DNA of 64,000 bases from Lucifuga dentata (lineage: Eukaryota; Chordata; Actinopteri; Ophidiiformes; Bythitidae): positions 35,739 through 99,738 of the forward strand of contig VXCM01003291.1 of assembly GCA_014773175.1 (NCBI GenBank), given 5' to 3'. The notes beneath the pieces were generated by a model. The model was not told where the DNA came from, did not search any database, and saw only the letters and a program-made list of their open reading frames with translations. Numbering within the stretch: the stretch's first letter is position 1; each line of letters begins with the position of its first letter. A program made the position numbers and the translations under genes. Of this stretch, positions 23,301 through 30,769 are shown piece by piece.

Positions 23301-25989
23301 TGTATAAGGCTGCGGATATCAACCAGAGACTTCAATTTCAATTTGATTTATCAATCTGATTGATTATCCATCCAAAACAGGAAATCTGTGCAGTCCGTGT
23401 CTCTGAATTCAACTCTTTTTGTATAAACACGTGCTTCTTCCTGTCTGGCAGCAAGTCTGAACAGTTGAACATAAACTGTGGCCTCGTGGGAAATTATTGT
23501 TTTTAAAGAGCCAGATAGACAAAAAACATGCATGACCACCATCATCACAATAACACTTCTTTGTTAAATAAACTGCTAATGGGAATAAATCAATTATCAA
23601 TGAACACAGCTAATGTAGTGAATTTGATTAATTTAATAAATTGTCTCATCACCTCAATGATCTTTAATTGATAAATCATTAATCTTATAAATTATACATG
23701 TTTTTATCAAAAGAAAGCTATTTTACATTTTTGCATAATATTGTAAGGCCATTTTTGAAATCCTATCTTATATTTATGAATGCAGAAAAGTATTTACAAG
23801 CATGGCTTAAACTCTGACCTTTGACCCCAAAGGCAGCACAGTTTGAGTAACCTTTTAACCCTGATTAGCCTGCATACAAACTGCCAGTGGGGCTCATGGT
23901 AATTCTCACTAACTACATAACAAATCCATATCTGACAGTTTAAAGCATTAAATCCCTCCTTTGGGAAGCTAACAGAAGTCTGGGAAACACAAGAAAGAAT
24001 AAGATGTCAAAGGGAAAATGGACAACAGTTTGAATCGGCTGGGCCATTATGAGTTTTTAAGAAACAAAAACATCTCTGCTCCATTCTACTTTTGAATACA
24101 ACCTCGTAGAGGATGGATCGTGGTTTATTGGATCACCATACTAAACACAGACAACAGCCAACATGAGGCAGACTAAAGACCAGCTTATACTTTCCGCGTA
24201 CATGAGGGTGTGAGGATCCGTGTGATGTAAATTGCACCATCAGCTTAGTGTCAGAGTGTATACGCACAGGGCTCTTTGCGCGTACCTCCACGTACATCCA
24301 GATATTTGTGATTCTATTGGCCGACTGCATGTGCTCTAGAAAAACAACATACGCAGACGCTGTGCTAGAATAGAGGTTGTGAGGAGATCTGTTGACGCCT
24401 GCATTTGTATAATCTATGGCGTTATTTTCCTGCCATAATTTGAGAGAGCTGTATATCAGTTTGAGAGCATTACAACACCATGATAAAAAGTATAATTAGC
24501 CCAAACATTGGGAAGAGAGGAAAGTCTGTGGAAGAACCAACGAGATAGATTTGTAAATGTGCAGCAGGCAGGGAATGTGTGTGTTCCCCTGATTAATTCC
24601 CTCCTGATCGGCTCTCTGGCTACATTGAACACCAGGAAACAGTGTGTCTGCACGTGTGGAACGCATCCTCCAAGCGGACACCAAAACTAGCATAAACAGA
24701 AGTGTGTGCACGTCCACTGGCAGGGTCAGCGTCTGTTACTGTGCCCATACGCCTCAGCTTGGAAGTTCAAACTGGCCTTAAGAAGTGCTGCTAATACCGC
24801 ACAGGCATGAAATCCATCAGGCAGAGCTGGAGGTAGAGGAGGATGACCTTCAGAATGAACCCAGCAGAGTAAACTCTGAAGCCTGGCTGCCAAAACAACC
24901 CTTCTGGATACACAGCCAGGTCTGAGAGGCTGGGAGGCGTGGCCTGGTGTGCGGGCCGGCAGGAGTGTTTGGCAGCGAGGAATGCCTCGGCACTGAGATA
25001 AAAATGGAAAGATGATAGGAACAGAGCAGCAGCTGTGGAGGATATACGGCCTCGACGCAGCGGGCAGCTGAGCAGGTGGAAATATCAACACACCCAAACG
25101 TGGAAGACGTAAAAAAAATAACATAAAAACAAACACAGCTCTTCCTGAAAGACGAGCGCAATAAACTCACCCAGGTGTCTTTAGGCAACGACAGACTTTC
25201 ACATTTGAGGGAATAAGAACTTTTTTGAAACAGAAGGAAATCCTGTCTGCTTCCTCTTACCTCGCTGCTGATTACTTTCTTCAAATTTCGGCATTCGCCG
25301 TTGTCCACCTCCTCTGGCTCTGTTGCCATGGCGACTGGCTGGCCAATCCCCGCCGAGTCCAGCGCCATGTTTCCGAGCTGCTCAGCTGCAGCTAACTCTG
25401 GATTCTGCTGGCCCTCAAATGGGCCACTGCGAGGGGCCCCTAATGGCAGGACAGGGGCCCCGGACTCCTTCTCTGTATTAACCACTCCAGTGGCTACAAC
25501 CTCCATTTTCTCTTTTTTAGTTTTACCAGACACCCCGTCCTTATCCTTCTTCACAGTGGGGAGGGTGCGGGAGGGTTTATTAGTCTTTTCAGCTCCCTTG
25601 GTGGGGGTGGAGTTGGGGTTTGGGGGTGGCAGGTCTCCGGCGGCCCGAGCCTGAATCTCTTTCTTGGTTCCATCCGAGCCAGGAGCCTTAACGTTCTCCT
25701 TAGAGTTCTTACTACGTTTGGACTTTGATTTGCTCTCTTTGCCCTGCGCAGCAGCTACAGGGCTAACAAACTTTATATTGTCAGGTAAAGCAGCCACGGC
25801 GCTAGGAGGGGCAGCCATACCCCCTCCCTCTTTACTGCCAGACATCTCTAGTTTGTCCTTCTCCAGGTCAGCATCCAGGTCAATGATCAGATTGCCAACA
25901 CCGATATCCCACTCATCGCCGCTGTCGTACGTGTCCACTGCGTTGGAGTCCACACCTTTCCCGCCTGCAGGGCCGCTGCTGAGGGACAT
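2902..25989 (-). CDS. znf609: znf609, zinc finger protein 609, complete coding region (7 coding exons)
   Basis: The coding exons are 25989-25261, 12757-12532, 10407-10320, 8406-6246, 4600-4216, 3958-3632 and 2975-2902. All introns are GT-AG, the phases agree, and the sum is 3990 nt (1329 residues plus stop; the human protein is about 1411). The assignment rests on the N-terminal acidic motif around [20 protein letters not shown], the conserved [14 protein letters not shown] block, a single C2H2 finger (C484, C489, H502, H507) and the conserved C-terminus ending PPARR. The family is nuclear. ZNF609 is reported to bind the cohesin loader NIPBL and the Integrator complex and to act in neuronal migration; scribbler/brakeless is the fly homologue. 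ZNF608 is the paralogue, but the N-terminus matches ZNF609 better. Which teleost duplicate (a or b) this is cannot be told here. No frameshift or internal stop is seen in the joined frame. Confidence 0.95.
2976..3631 (-). other. znf609 intron 6, mostly a MITE
   Basis: The intron is GT-AG with donor GTTAGA and acceptor TTCTCACAG. Positions 3083-3597 are a MITE copy that begins 34 bp after the donor on the minus strand. The remaining 107 bp before the acceptor hold candidate branch sites near GCTGATGATTGG. Confidence 0.85.
3083..3597 (-). mobile_element. TTAA-flanked MITE, copy 2 (older subfamily, reverse)
   Basis: The ends are TTAAAGGATAATATTGGTGA and ATTGATGGTATGGTCCTTTAA. It has the older-subfamily signature GAGCCCAAT near the left end and GGAATATAGTCCCAGGAGAA inside. 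It fills most of znf609 intron 6. Confidence 0.85.
3632..3958 (-). CDS. znf609: znf609 coding exon 6 (residues 1197-1306)
   Basis: This 327-nt exon runs from the acceptor TTTTCCTCAG|GC to the donor GCCTCAG|GTTAGA. It encodes [34 protein letters not shown], an Arg/Glu alternation ([10 protein letters not shown]) and [18 protein letters not shown]. The frame meets a TAG immediately after the donor, so without the next exon the protein would look finished at 3627. The human protein continues with a 23-residue tail, and that tail is found at 2975-2902, so the GTTAGA donor is accepted although it is a weak match to consensus. Confidence 0.92.
4216..4600 (-). CDS. znf609: znf609 coding exon 5 (residues 1069-1197)
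   Basis: This 385-nt exon runs from the acceptor TCTTCCCTCCAG|GAG to the donor CCCCG|GTAAGAAG. It encodes [17 protein letters not shown], a charged Lys/Glu/Arg stretch, a Gly run and the conserved [20 protein letters not shown] then MMQNYPG. It matches the C-terminal third of human ZNF609 closely. Phase 0 in, phase 1 out. The upstream intron 4601-6245 carries the 40-bp minisatellite. Confidence 0.95.
4881..5720. repeat. 40-bp minisatellite with 80-bp higher-order units
   Basis: About 21 tandem copies of a 40-bp unit containing TTAGCTAGTGGAGTGTTTTA lie in znf609 intron 4. The first two or three copies are 41 bp and more diverged (TTGTAGC, CTAAACATTAG). From about 5270 on, units alternate strictly between TTTTAGCTT and TTTTACCTT for twelve copies, an 80-bp dimer repeated about six times. 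The copies are otherwise nearly identical. Confidence 0.97.
5982..6030. repeat. (AG)n microsatellite in znf609 intron 4
   Basis: About 24 uninterrupted AG units lie some 215 bp from the exon 4 donor. On the coding strand this is a (CT)n tract. Confidence 0.97.
6246..8406 (-). CDS. znf609: znf609 coding exon 4, main exon with the C2H2 zinc finger (residues 348-1068)
   Basis: This 2161-nt exon runs from the acceptor TGCATGCAG|GTTCTG to the donor AGACAG|GTAACA. It encodes a basic Ser-rich region (residues 349-460), one C2H2 finger in C-x4-C-x12-H-x4-H form, a lysine run near residues 679-689, and the conserved [20 protein letters not shown] and [14 protein letters not shown] blocks. A Pro/Tyr-rich section ([20 protein letters not shown]) starts near residue 902. 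Four psi-K-x-E matches to the SUMO consensus are present, at K737, K809, K871 and K885. The exon is GC-rich compared with its introns. The long open frames on the opposite strand here are by-products of that composition. Confidence 0.96.
7929..8000 (-). other. znf609: C2H2 zinc finger of znf609
   Basis: The motif reads CPHPNC, twelve residues, then H, four residues, H, with ligands C484, C489, H502 and H507. It is the only finger in the protein, as in ZNF608 and ZNF609. A single finger is not usually enough for sequence-specific DNA binding, which fits a cofactor role. Confidence 0.93.
8466..9929. mobile_element. Non-autonomous DNA transposon in znf609 intron 3
   Basis: Inverted ends match: left AAGGCTGGGTTATACTCG, right (reverse complement) AAGCTTGGTTTATACTCG. 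The 1.46-kb interior has no transposase frame. Internal motifs such as GTGTGGAC next to AGAGATATTTTGTAAAACGA (about 9170-9560) suggest a second, nested element. The target duplication is short and not certain (TA). Confidence 0.5.
10216..10319. repeat. (GT)n microsatellite beside exon 3 donor, split by an N
   Basis: Two (GT)n runs separated by ACCTTGGTGGG, N and CAGCTGTTTT. The two halves (10206-10266 and 10268-10328) are near-identical, so the tract is probably single in the genome. Confidence 0.85.
10320..10407 (-). CDS. znf609: znf609 coding exon 3 (residues 319-348)
   Basis: This 88-nt exon is set by the acceptor TCTGCAG|GTATG and the donor CCAAG|GTACAC. It encodes [20 protein letters not shown] followed by TRHNWAPPR, continuing the exon 2 block as in human ZNF609. 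It enters with two bases to finish a Gly codon and leaves with two bases of an Arg codon. The donor runs straight into a (CA)n tract on the coding strand. A single N at 10267 lies 53 bp into the intron, and the sequence around the exon's 3' end is partly duplicated across it, which is probably an assembly fault. Confidence 0.93.
10798..10847. repeat. (GT)n microsatellite in znf609 intron 2
   Basis: About 25 GT units, uninterrupted. Confidence 0.96.
10986..11198 (-). mobile_element. MITE copy 3, truncated left part (older subfamily)
   Basis: The sequence from TGATTTGGCATGTTTGAGTC to AAACACAATGTCAG matches the left part of the reverse-orientation older subfamily. It stops where copy 4 begins, so copy 4 probably inserted into it. 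No continuation is seen past copy 4. Confidence 0.7.
11199..11844 (+). mobile_element. TTAA-flanked MITE, copy 4 (forward)
   Basis: The ends are TTAAAGGACCATACCATCCA and GGGTGGTATGGTCCTTTAA. A single N at 11489 sits in the middle, with an exact 65-bp duplication on either side, so the true element is about 66 bp shorter. It lies in znf609 intron 2. Confidence 0.92.
12020..12400. promoter_or_regulatory. Candidate conserved non-coding element next to exon 2
   Basis: This repeat-free stretch in intron 2 has several TAATTAG/TAATCA homeodomain-type cores (near 12125, 12255, 12270 and 12361) and no coding potential. The enhancer idea rests only on motif content and lack of repeats. Confidence 0.2.
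12532..12757 (-). CDS. znf609: znf609 coding exon 2 (residues 244-319)
   Basis: The acceptor TTTCCCGCTTCAG lies directly before ATGGAGTCT, and the donor is GACG|GTGAGG. The exon is 226 nt, enters in phase 0 and leaves after the first base of a Gly codon. It encodes [20 protein letters not shown], then the strongly conserved [14 protein letters not shown] and the Cys-containing [20 protein letters not shown] block ending WQETEDG. This block is shared by ZNF608, ZNF609 and scribbler. Its molecular role is not established from sequence. The preceding intron (12758-25260) is the longest in the window. Confidence 0.95.
13080..13270. repeat. Purine-rich (AGG/GAA)n tract in znf609 intron 1
   Basis: About 190 bp with almost only A and G on the plus strand and many GGAGG/GAAGA units. 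Such homopurine tracts can form triplex DNA. Confidence 0.85.
13271..14347. other. Intronic sequence without recognised feature
   Basis: Part of znf609 intron 1. A purine run (GGGGGGGAGAGAGAG) is duplicated across the N at 13853. Open frames here are short and show no family resemblance. Confidence 0.4.
14348..14945 (-). mobile_element. TTAA-flanked MITE, copy 5 (reverse)
   Basis: The ends are TTTAAAGGACCATACCAACC and GCCAGTATGGTCCTTTAAA. The inner hallmarks of the young subfamily are present and continuous. It lies in znf609 intron 1, in inverse orientation to the MITEs just upstream of the first coding exon. Confidence 0.92.
15717..15835. repeat. (GA)n-rich tract
   Basis: AGAGAGAGGGAGGG followed by GAGA runs, interrupted, then a second GAGA run ending near 15832. 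Confidence 0.85.
15955..17347. repeat. 1.4-kb imperfect palindrome in znf609 intron 1
   Basis: The left arm, about 15955-16390, and the right arm, about 16785-17347, are reverse complements over most of their length. Paired landmarks are GATTATAAGGAACACAATTA with TAATTGTGTCCCTTATAATC, GACACAGTAAATGCATG with CGCATTTACTGTGTC, CATGAATTTTTCATGCCACA, and GTTGTCCAGCAGGGGGCA. The right arm holds two N positions (17022, 17280), each with a 65-66 bp duplication. The spacer (16391-16784) has no recognised gene. A fold-back transposon is the likeliest explanation. Confidence 0.8.
17348..17887. other. Intronic sequence without recognised feature
   Basis: Apparently unique DNA in znf609 intron 1 with a short CT run near 17812. 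No gene or repeat identified. Confidence 0.3.
17888..18477 (-). mobile_element. MITE, copy 6 (older subfamily, reverse)
   Basis: The ends are TTAAAGGATCATTCCAGTGA and ACCGGTATGGTTCTTTAA, more diverged than the young copies. It is the copy nearest to the first coding exon on the downstream side. Confidence 0.85.
18829..19136. mobile_element. Short hAT-like non-autonomous element
   Basis: The ends AGGGCTGGACGATAAA (left) and TTTATTGCCCAGTAG (right) are inverted relatives. The flanks AGTAACAC and AGTAACAT resemble an 8-bp target duplication with one change. A T-run is split by the N at 19034. Confidence 0.4.
19246..19450. mobile_element. Fold-back element of about 205 bp
   Basis: GTCTTTATTGTTTATCCTCT at the left is the near-exact inverse of the right end AGGATAAACAATAAAGAC, and the pairing extends through GATCTTTCATT. 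Each end abuts an A or T run. The centre has a short open frame of unknown origin. Confidence 0.6.
19451..20139. other. Intronic sequence without recognised gene
   Basis: Part of znf609 intron 1. A frame around 19485-19640 has a loose look of a decayed mobile-element protein, but no family can be named. Otherwise nothing is seen. Confidence 0.25.
20140..20342. repeat. (GA)n and (CA)n microsatellites
   Basis: (AG)17 at 20140-20173 and (CA)28 at 20286-20342, separated by about 110 bp of unique sequence. A further CT-rich run lies at 20776-20818. Confidence 0.95.
20343..22400. other. Intronic sequence without recognised gene
   Basis: Between 20430 and 20570 a loose repetition of AAGGACC/GAACCC-type words is visible (CAAGGACCAATTAAT, CAAGGACCCCAGAACACC, CTGGACCCCTGGAACCCTC). 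The rest is AT-rich with a short (TTAA)n run near 21482. No splice-flanked coding exon is apparent. Confidence 0.3.
22405..22455 (-). repeat. SINE head fragment
   Basis: GATTTGAACCCAGGACCTTC is the reverse complement of a tRNA-type B box (GGTTCAAATC) in the same context as the SINE at 44110-44338. Only the head fragment is present. Confidence 0.5.
22456..25254. other. Intronic sequence without recognised gene
   Basis: The left part of this stretch of znf609 intron 1 is unique and AT-rich. Around 24176-24365, TTATACTTTCCGCGTACATG and repeated CGTAC words look like the end of a decayed DNA transposon. The open frame that runs on from exon 1 down to 24850 is intron read-through after the GTAAGA donor. 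Confidence 0.35.
25261..25989 (-). CDS. znf609: znf609 coding exon 1 (residues 1-243)
   Basis: The start codon is at 25989-25987, beginning [20 protein letters not shown], nearly the human N-terminus. Open frame continues upstream of it but is 5' UTR and then intron. Residues 19-50 hold the acidic [20 protein letters not shown] block; residues about 70-110 are rich in Lys and Ser and look like a nuclear localisation region ([16 protein letters not shown]). The exon ends with GAG followed by the donor GTAAGA (25260-25255) in phase 0. With the 121 nt of 5' UTR the whole exon is 25261-26110, 850 nt. In human and mouse the equivalent exon (about 870 nt) is the one circularised as circ-ZNF609. Confidence 0.95.
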
Positions 25990-26110
25990 CTTAGTAGGAG
26001 CGTCCCGGAGCGCCGCAGGAGGGCCACAGGAGGGCCACGCTCCTTCCCAGCCACAGGACGCCTCCTCAGGGCTGGACCCCGCACCTCCTCCCTGCTCCCC
26101 ACATCGTCTC
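25990..26110 (-). other. znf609: znf609 5' UTR part of first coding exon, with splice acceptor
   Basis: A pyrimidine-rich stretch ending CCCGTGTGCAG (26121-26111) is followed by GAGACGATG, so the exon begins at 26110 and the leader in this exon is 121 nt. A non-coding first exon is therefore expected further upstream, as in mammals. A MITE starts only about 103 bp above the acceptor (26213). Confidence 0.8.
26066..26104 (-). promoter_or_regulatory. Upstream open reading frame in znf609 leader
   Basis: ATG at 26104-26102, seven bases into the exon, opens 12 codons (MWGAGRRCGVQP) and ends at TGA 26068-26066, 76 nt before the main ATG and out of frame with it. It could lower translation of the linear mRNA. 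The same frame is entered from znf609 codon 243 if the exon is back-spliced, so this TGA would also end a circular-RNA reading frame. Confidence 0.6.
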
Positions 26111-26212
26111 CTGCACACGGGACAAACAAGAGACAAGAGACTCAGACAGAGGGAAGCCACAGACCACTTATGAGGAAGTCTGGGTAAAATAAAATTAGGA
26201 CAGATTAAACTC

Positions 26213-26860
26213 TTAAAGGACCATATCACCCATTTTGCACATTTGAGCCTAATATATTCAATTTTCATACATTAGACAATCATTTCCCAAAGGATAAAAC
26301 CGTATTTCAGCTTTCCTGATATTTTGCAAAATCTCTTAATCTTTCAAAATCAAATATTCAAGTGATACACCCACCTTAAAAATCCATGTTTCTCCTGCTA
26401 ATAGTTACACGGCCTTATGAAGTCATGGTCCTTTAAATTTTTTGATAAACAGGTCTTCTTTTGGAACTATATTTCCTGGTGGAGGCATACATTCACTCCA
26501 TGCTTTTTTATTGTGCTTAAATGCCAAAATTACGTAACTTCAGAAAAAAAAACCCTGAATACACATCTTTTCACAATGATGGATTACCTATCCCAAGAAT
26601 GTTTCAAGCATCAACAAGTTGATTTTAATAGCATACCAGAATAAACTGAAACCAATGGTGGTCTGAAAGGTAGGAAAAATATTTTGTTAATTACTCTTCC
26701 CATAGTATGCTTTGGGAAATGATTGTCAGTAATGTAACATGTATGAAAATTGAATATATTAGGCTCANATGCTTTGGGAAATGATTGTCAGTAATGTAAC
26801 ATGTATGAAAATTGAATATATTAGGCTCACACATGTAAAATGGTTGGTATGGTCCTTTAA
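26213..26860 (+). mobile_element. TTAA-flanked MITE, copy 7 (forward, reference orientation)
   Basis: The ends are TTAAAGGACCATATCACCCA and TTGGTATGGTCCTTTAA. The N at 26768 has a 61-bp duplication on either side. The element starts 103 bp upstream of the acceptor of the first znf609 coding exon and is inverted relative to copies 5 and 6 on the other side of that exon. Confidence 0.92.
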
Positions 26861-27590
26861 TTTGGTTGCCAAGAAAACTGGGTCAATAACTAATTAGTAA
26901 AAGAAAAATAATGGTAACAGAACACAGACATGTCAGCTAGCTACAACAAGAAAACATATTAAAAAGAAATAATGATGAGTTATGGGTTATGTAAAGCTAC
27001 AAACGCCTGTATGAAAAGTCTGCAATCACAAAACTGAAAGCATGAAAAATATTAAAACAAGACATTTATATGTCAGTTCAAGTTACAATGATATTAAACA
27101 AGAAAAGCCAATATTAGCCATTTTACTTAAATGACTACTAATTCATGCGTTATCCTTATCATTGATTTTCTACTGATCAGCCAATCAGAGGGCAGCGTTT
27201 CAGCCCTCTGAGGGCTGAAGTGTGAAGGCTGTTTGTTGTGGTCAGAGAGGAGGTCTGCTTCCTTCCTGTGGTGTGTTTCCTCGTGACAGGCTGCTTCGGA
27301 TGGGTGGAGGAGGAGGAGGAGGAGGTTTACTGGTCCTGACATAAAGGCCGTATTGAGGCAGGATCACAGCCCTTCACCACCAGGCCTTTTCCCAGCAGCG
27401 CTCCGCAACAAGCAGCATCCCTCCTCTAAAGAGACTACTTTAGCTATCTTATCCTGTGAATGGAGCGACGCGACCTCTGACCTCCTCTGATAATAAAAGG
27501 CCTGTTGACAGAGCCATGGGAGCTGAGGGGAGAGGGGTGGGGTGCTATGTTAACACCCTGTGCTCCTACTGCTCTGTACACTGACGCTAA
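26861..27590. other. Upstream flank or 5' intron, nothing recognised
   Basis: AT-rich to 27120, then more GC-rich with a (GGA)n run at 27306-27325. No gene evidence. Confidence 0.3.
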
Positions 27591-28171
27591 TTAAAGGACC
27601 ATACCGGCGATTCTGCATGTTTGAGCCCAATACATGCAATCTGCATATAGGTTAAGTTACTGACAACCAATTTCAAAAGCATACAACAGTATTTTTAGTT
27701 TTCCTGTTATTTTTTTCAAATACACTAATCTTTTCAAATCAAGTATTCAGGTGATACACCCACCTTAAAATGCAATGTTTCATCTTCTAGCACGATTGCT
27801 GTCATTTTAATTTCTCTGTAAAAGCCGTCTTCTCCTGGGACTATATTTTCTGGCAGAGACATACATTGTCTCCCTCATAGCTCCATGCTGAATTGGTTAA
27901 AAAAAAAAAAAAGTTACAAAAAACCCCAACAGACAGAAATCTGTGATGCTGTGATGGATGAAGCATGTTTCAAGTCTCTACAAGTTGATTTTTATACTGT
28001 ACTGGAATGAATTGAAAGCAATGACAGCCTGGAAGGAAGAAAAAAAAAACCTAAAATTGCTAACATAGATTTAATGTAACCTATATTTTGGAAAATGGTT
28101 GTCAGGTGGTTGTTATATGCGGATTGTATATAATGTGCTCAAATAGGTACGAACACCGGTATGTCTTTTAA
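27591..28171 (+). mobile_element. MITE, copy 8 (older subfamily, forward)
   Basis: The left end is TTAAAGGACCATACCGGCGA, with the older signature GAGCCCAATACATGCAA. The right end is diverged (CACCGGTATGTCTTTTAA). Confidence 0.85.
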
Positions 28172-30177
28172 GCTCCTGGCTAACGCTGCATAGAAATCGG
28201 AGATAAAATCCTTAAAATGATGAACTCCAGCTCCCTCCACTTACATTTCAACAGGCCAAACTGTGTGCAGATGTTAAAAACTGCTAAAAACTTGGAGCTG
28301 TTTTTCAAAGCCAAATAAAAAATACCAAAAATATAAAGCTGAATTAAAAGAAAGCGTGTCACTCAACATAAAACATCTCCTTTAATGAACTGTAGAATCC
28401 AGCAAATACAGAAATCTATCCTGCTTTTGACATCAAACTGTGTAGAAAAGATGTTTTATCTAAGGTTAAAGGAGGAGTTTAAGTGGATGTTTTGGCTATC
28501 ACTAACATTTTTTTTTCCTTCTGGGCTTTAAAGGGACATGCATTTTCATTCCTTTCCTCATAAAATTAACAGTGATGTGAATATGAATCAGATTTTAACA
28601 GAGCAATAATAAAGACGTATCTGCAATTTTAGCAATGTTTCAACTCTCCCCAAGCAACCTGTCTCTATTATACAACTAATAAATCCATCAAATGAAATGA
28701 AACGGACACCGGTGTGGCCTGATTAGATGTAAAAGGAAAATAATTTCTACTGAAACCTCTTACAGACCTAATTTTCCTGCCTTCCTTTGTTAAGGCTTTT
28801 TCCTGATCTTTCTTTAGTTTTTATCTGCTTTAACGCGAGAGTTTAGAAAACACTCCGGTTCATCTCTGCGGGGCTCTTCATCATTCACAGCAGCTTCCTC
28901 TGCTTATGAGCCGCCTGCCAGAAAGACGATGTGTTTTCACCCACCAGAGAGCTTGTTTGTCTGTCAGTGGGACAATTAGAAAACATGTCAATGGACCAGC
29001 ATGGAATTCATTTGATGGGGAGGCTTTGATCCAAGGAGCAACTGATAAGAGAGAAGGCTGATTGGGGATTCCCACGATTACACAACTACCAACTTTAGCC
29101 AAAACCGCTAAACTAACAGATTCAGAGGTCAGATTTCTGATGTCTGCAGCTGGATGTCTAATTTACATGCATGTTTCAATTACACTCTGATTAACATAAT
29201 AAATCTTTTTTTTAAGTGACATAAACACCATAATCAGATTGAAATAAGCATAAATCGTCAGCATAAAAAAAGTTTATCTCTTTCTGTGGAAGAATCAACA
29301 GAACAGCCATTTGGTTATAAATGAGTGGAAGCCCCCTCCTCCCTCTGAAGTATTCCACCCAAAGTTGTGGATCATAAGGACTTCTAGAACTTAAAGGACA
29401 ATCACGGACATAAAAGACCCGCTGACCTTCATGATGCAGCGTAAGCCGTTCCCCTTTACTTTTCTGTCTCTGATATGTTATGATTTTACTCTACCCATAA
29501 GGGCCCTGTCTGTTGTTATTTATTTGTTCTGTTTCAGCTGAAAAATAACAAAAAGAAAGTTGAATAAAGAAATAAGCATAAATCATACTAAGCTTACTCA
29601 TAGTCGCCAACCTACATTATGCAATAACAAATCCATTTATTCGGGGCATAAACATCATAATCGGAGTCCCTCTGCATGCGCTCCCTCGGCTGATGGACTC
29701 TCCTCATATTCCGATTATGCATTGTGTCATGTATATTTGGCAAACTGCAGAATCCTATTAATGCCGTCCACGTATACGTCTTAATCATAACGTTGTGATT
29801 ATTTGGATTTAGTAACAAGATGGAGAATTGTTCAGCAGTCATGGAAGTTTTCGCTCTAAGTGTCCCCTAGTCATAATAAAGAAACTACAGGCGTGTTTGC
29901 ATTCAGACTATGCTTTGCTTTAAACTGAACTGAATAGGTCAAATAACTGAGTTATTGTGGCTAATATAAAATAAGGATTAAGGTTTGCAAAGGCATTTGT
30001 GCTGAAACGACCTCAATAAAAACAAGGTAAAGAGGCAGAGTGAGAAACTTTGGTTTTTTTCTTGACTCTGTTCCTCATTACATTTTTGTGTTTTCACAGT
30101 TTGTATTGTCTAGGCTTTACCATAAAAAATTGCTAACTTAAAAGTTAATTGTAATGTCCATTTTGGACAATAAAGGC
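28172..30177. other. Unassigned DNA
   Basis: Apparently unique AT-rich sequence. 28640-29100 is free of recognised repeats and contains TGATTAGATG and TAATTT homeodomain-like cores, but there is no direct evidence of function. No coding exon seen. Confidence 0.3.
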
Positions 30178-30769
30178 TTTAGAAGGATCATACCATCCAT
30201 TTTTCATGTTTGAGCCTAATATATTCAATTTTCATACATGTTACATTACTGACAATCATTTCCCAAAGGATAAAACCATATTTCAGCTTTCCTGATATTT
30301 TGCAAAACCTCTTAATCTTTCAAAATCAAATATTCAAGTGATACACCCACCTTAAAAATTGATATTTCGCCTGCTAACAGTTACACAGCCTTATGAAGTC
30401 AGAATCATTTAAATTTTTTGATAAACACAGGTCTTCTTTTGGGACTATATTCCCCGGTGGAGGCATACATTCACTCTGCGCTTTTTATTGAGCTTAAACA
30501 CTAAAATTACGAAACTTTGAAAAAATCTGAATACACGTCTTGTTGGTGATGATGGATTATCTATCTTAAAAATGTTTCAAGTATCAACAAGTTGATTTTA
30601 ATAGTGTACCAGAATGAATGAAACCAATGGCGGTCTGGAAGGTAGGAAAAACATTTTTAATTCACTGTTCCAGTAGTATGCTTTGAGAAATGATTGTCAG
30701 TAATGTAACATGTATGAAAATTGAATATATTAGGCTCAAACACGCAAAATGATTGGCATGGTCCTTTAA
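30178..30769 (+). mobile_element. MITE, copy 9 (young subfamily, forward)
   Basis: The left end is altered (TTTAGAAGGATCATACCATC); the right end is TTGGCATGGTCCTTTAA. The body is complete, including GGGACTATATTCCCCGGTGG. Confidence 0.9.

Noticed and set aside
24850..25260. Extension of exon 1 to a 472-codon protein
   Set aside because: The extra residues follow a GTAAGA donor and resemble nothing in ZNF609; the upstream part before 25989 includes 5' UTR, intron and MITE sequence.
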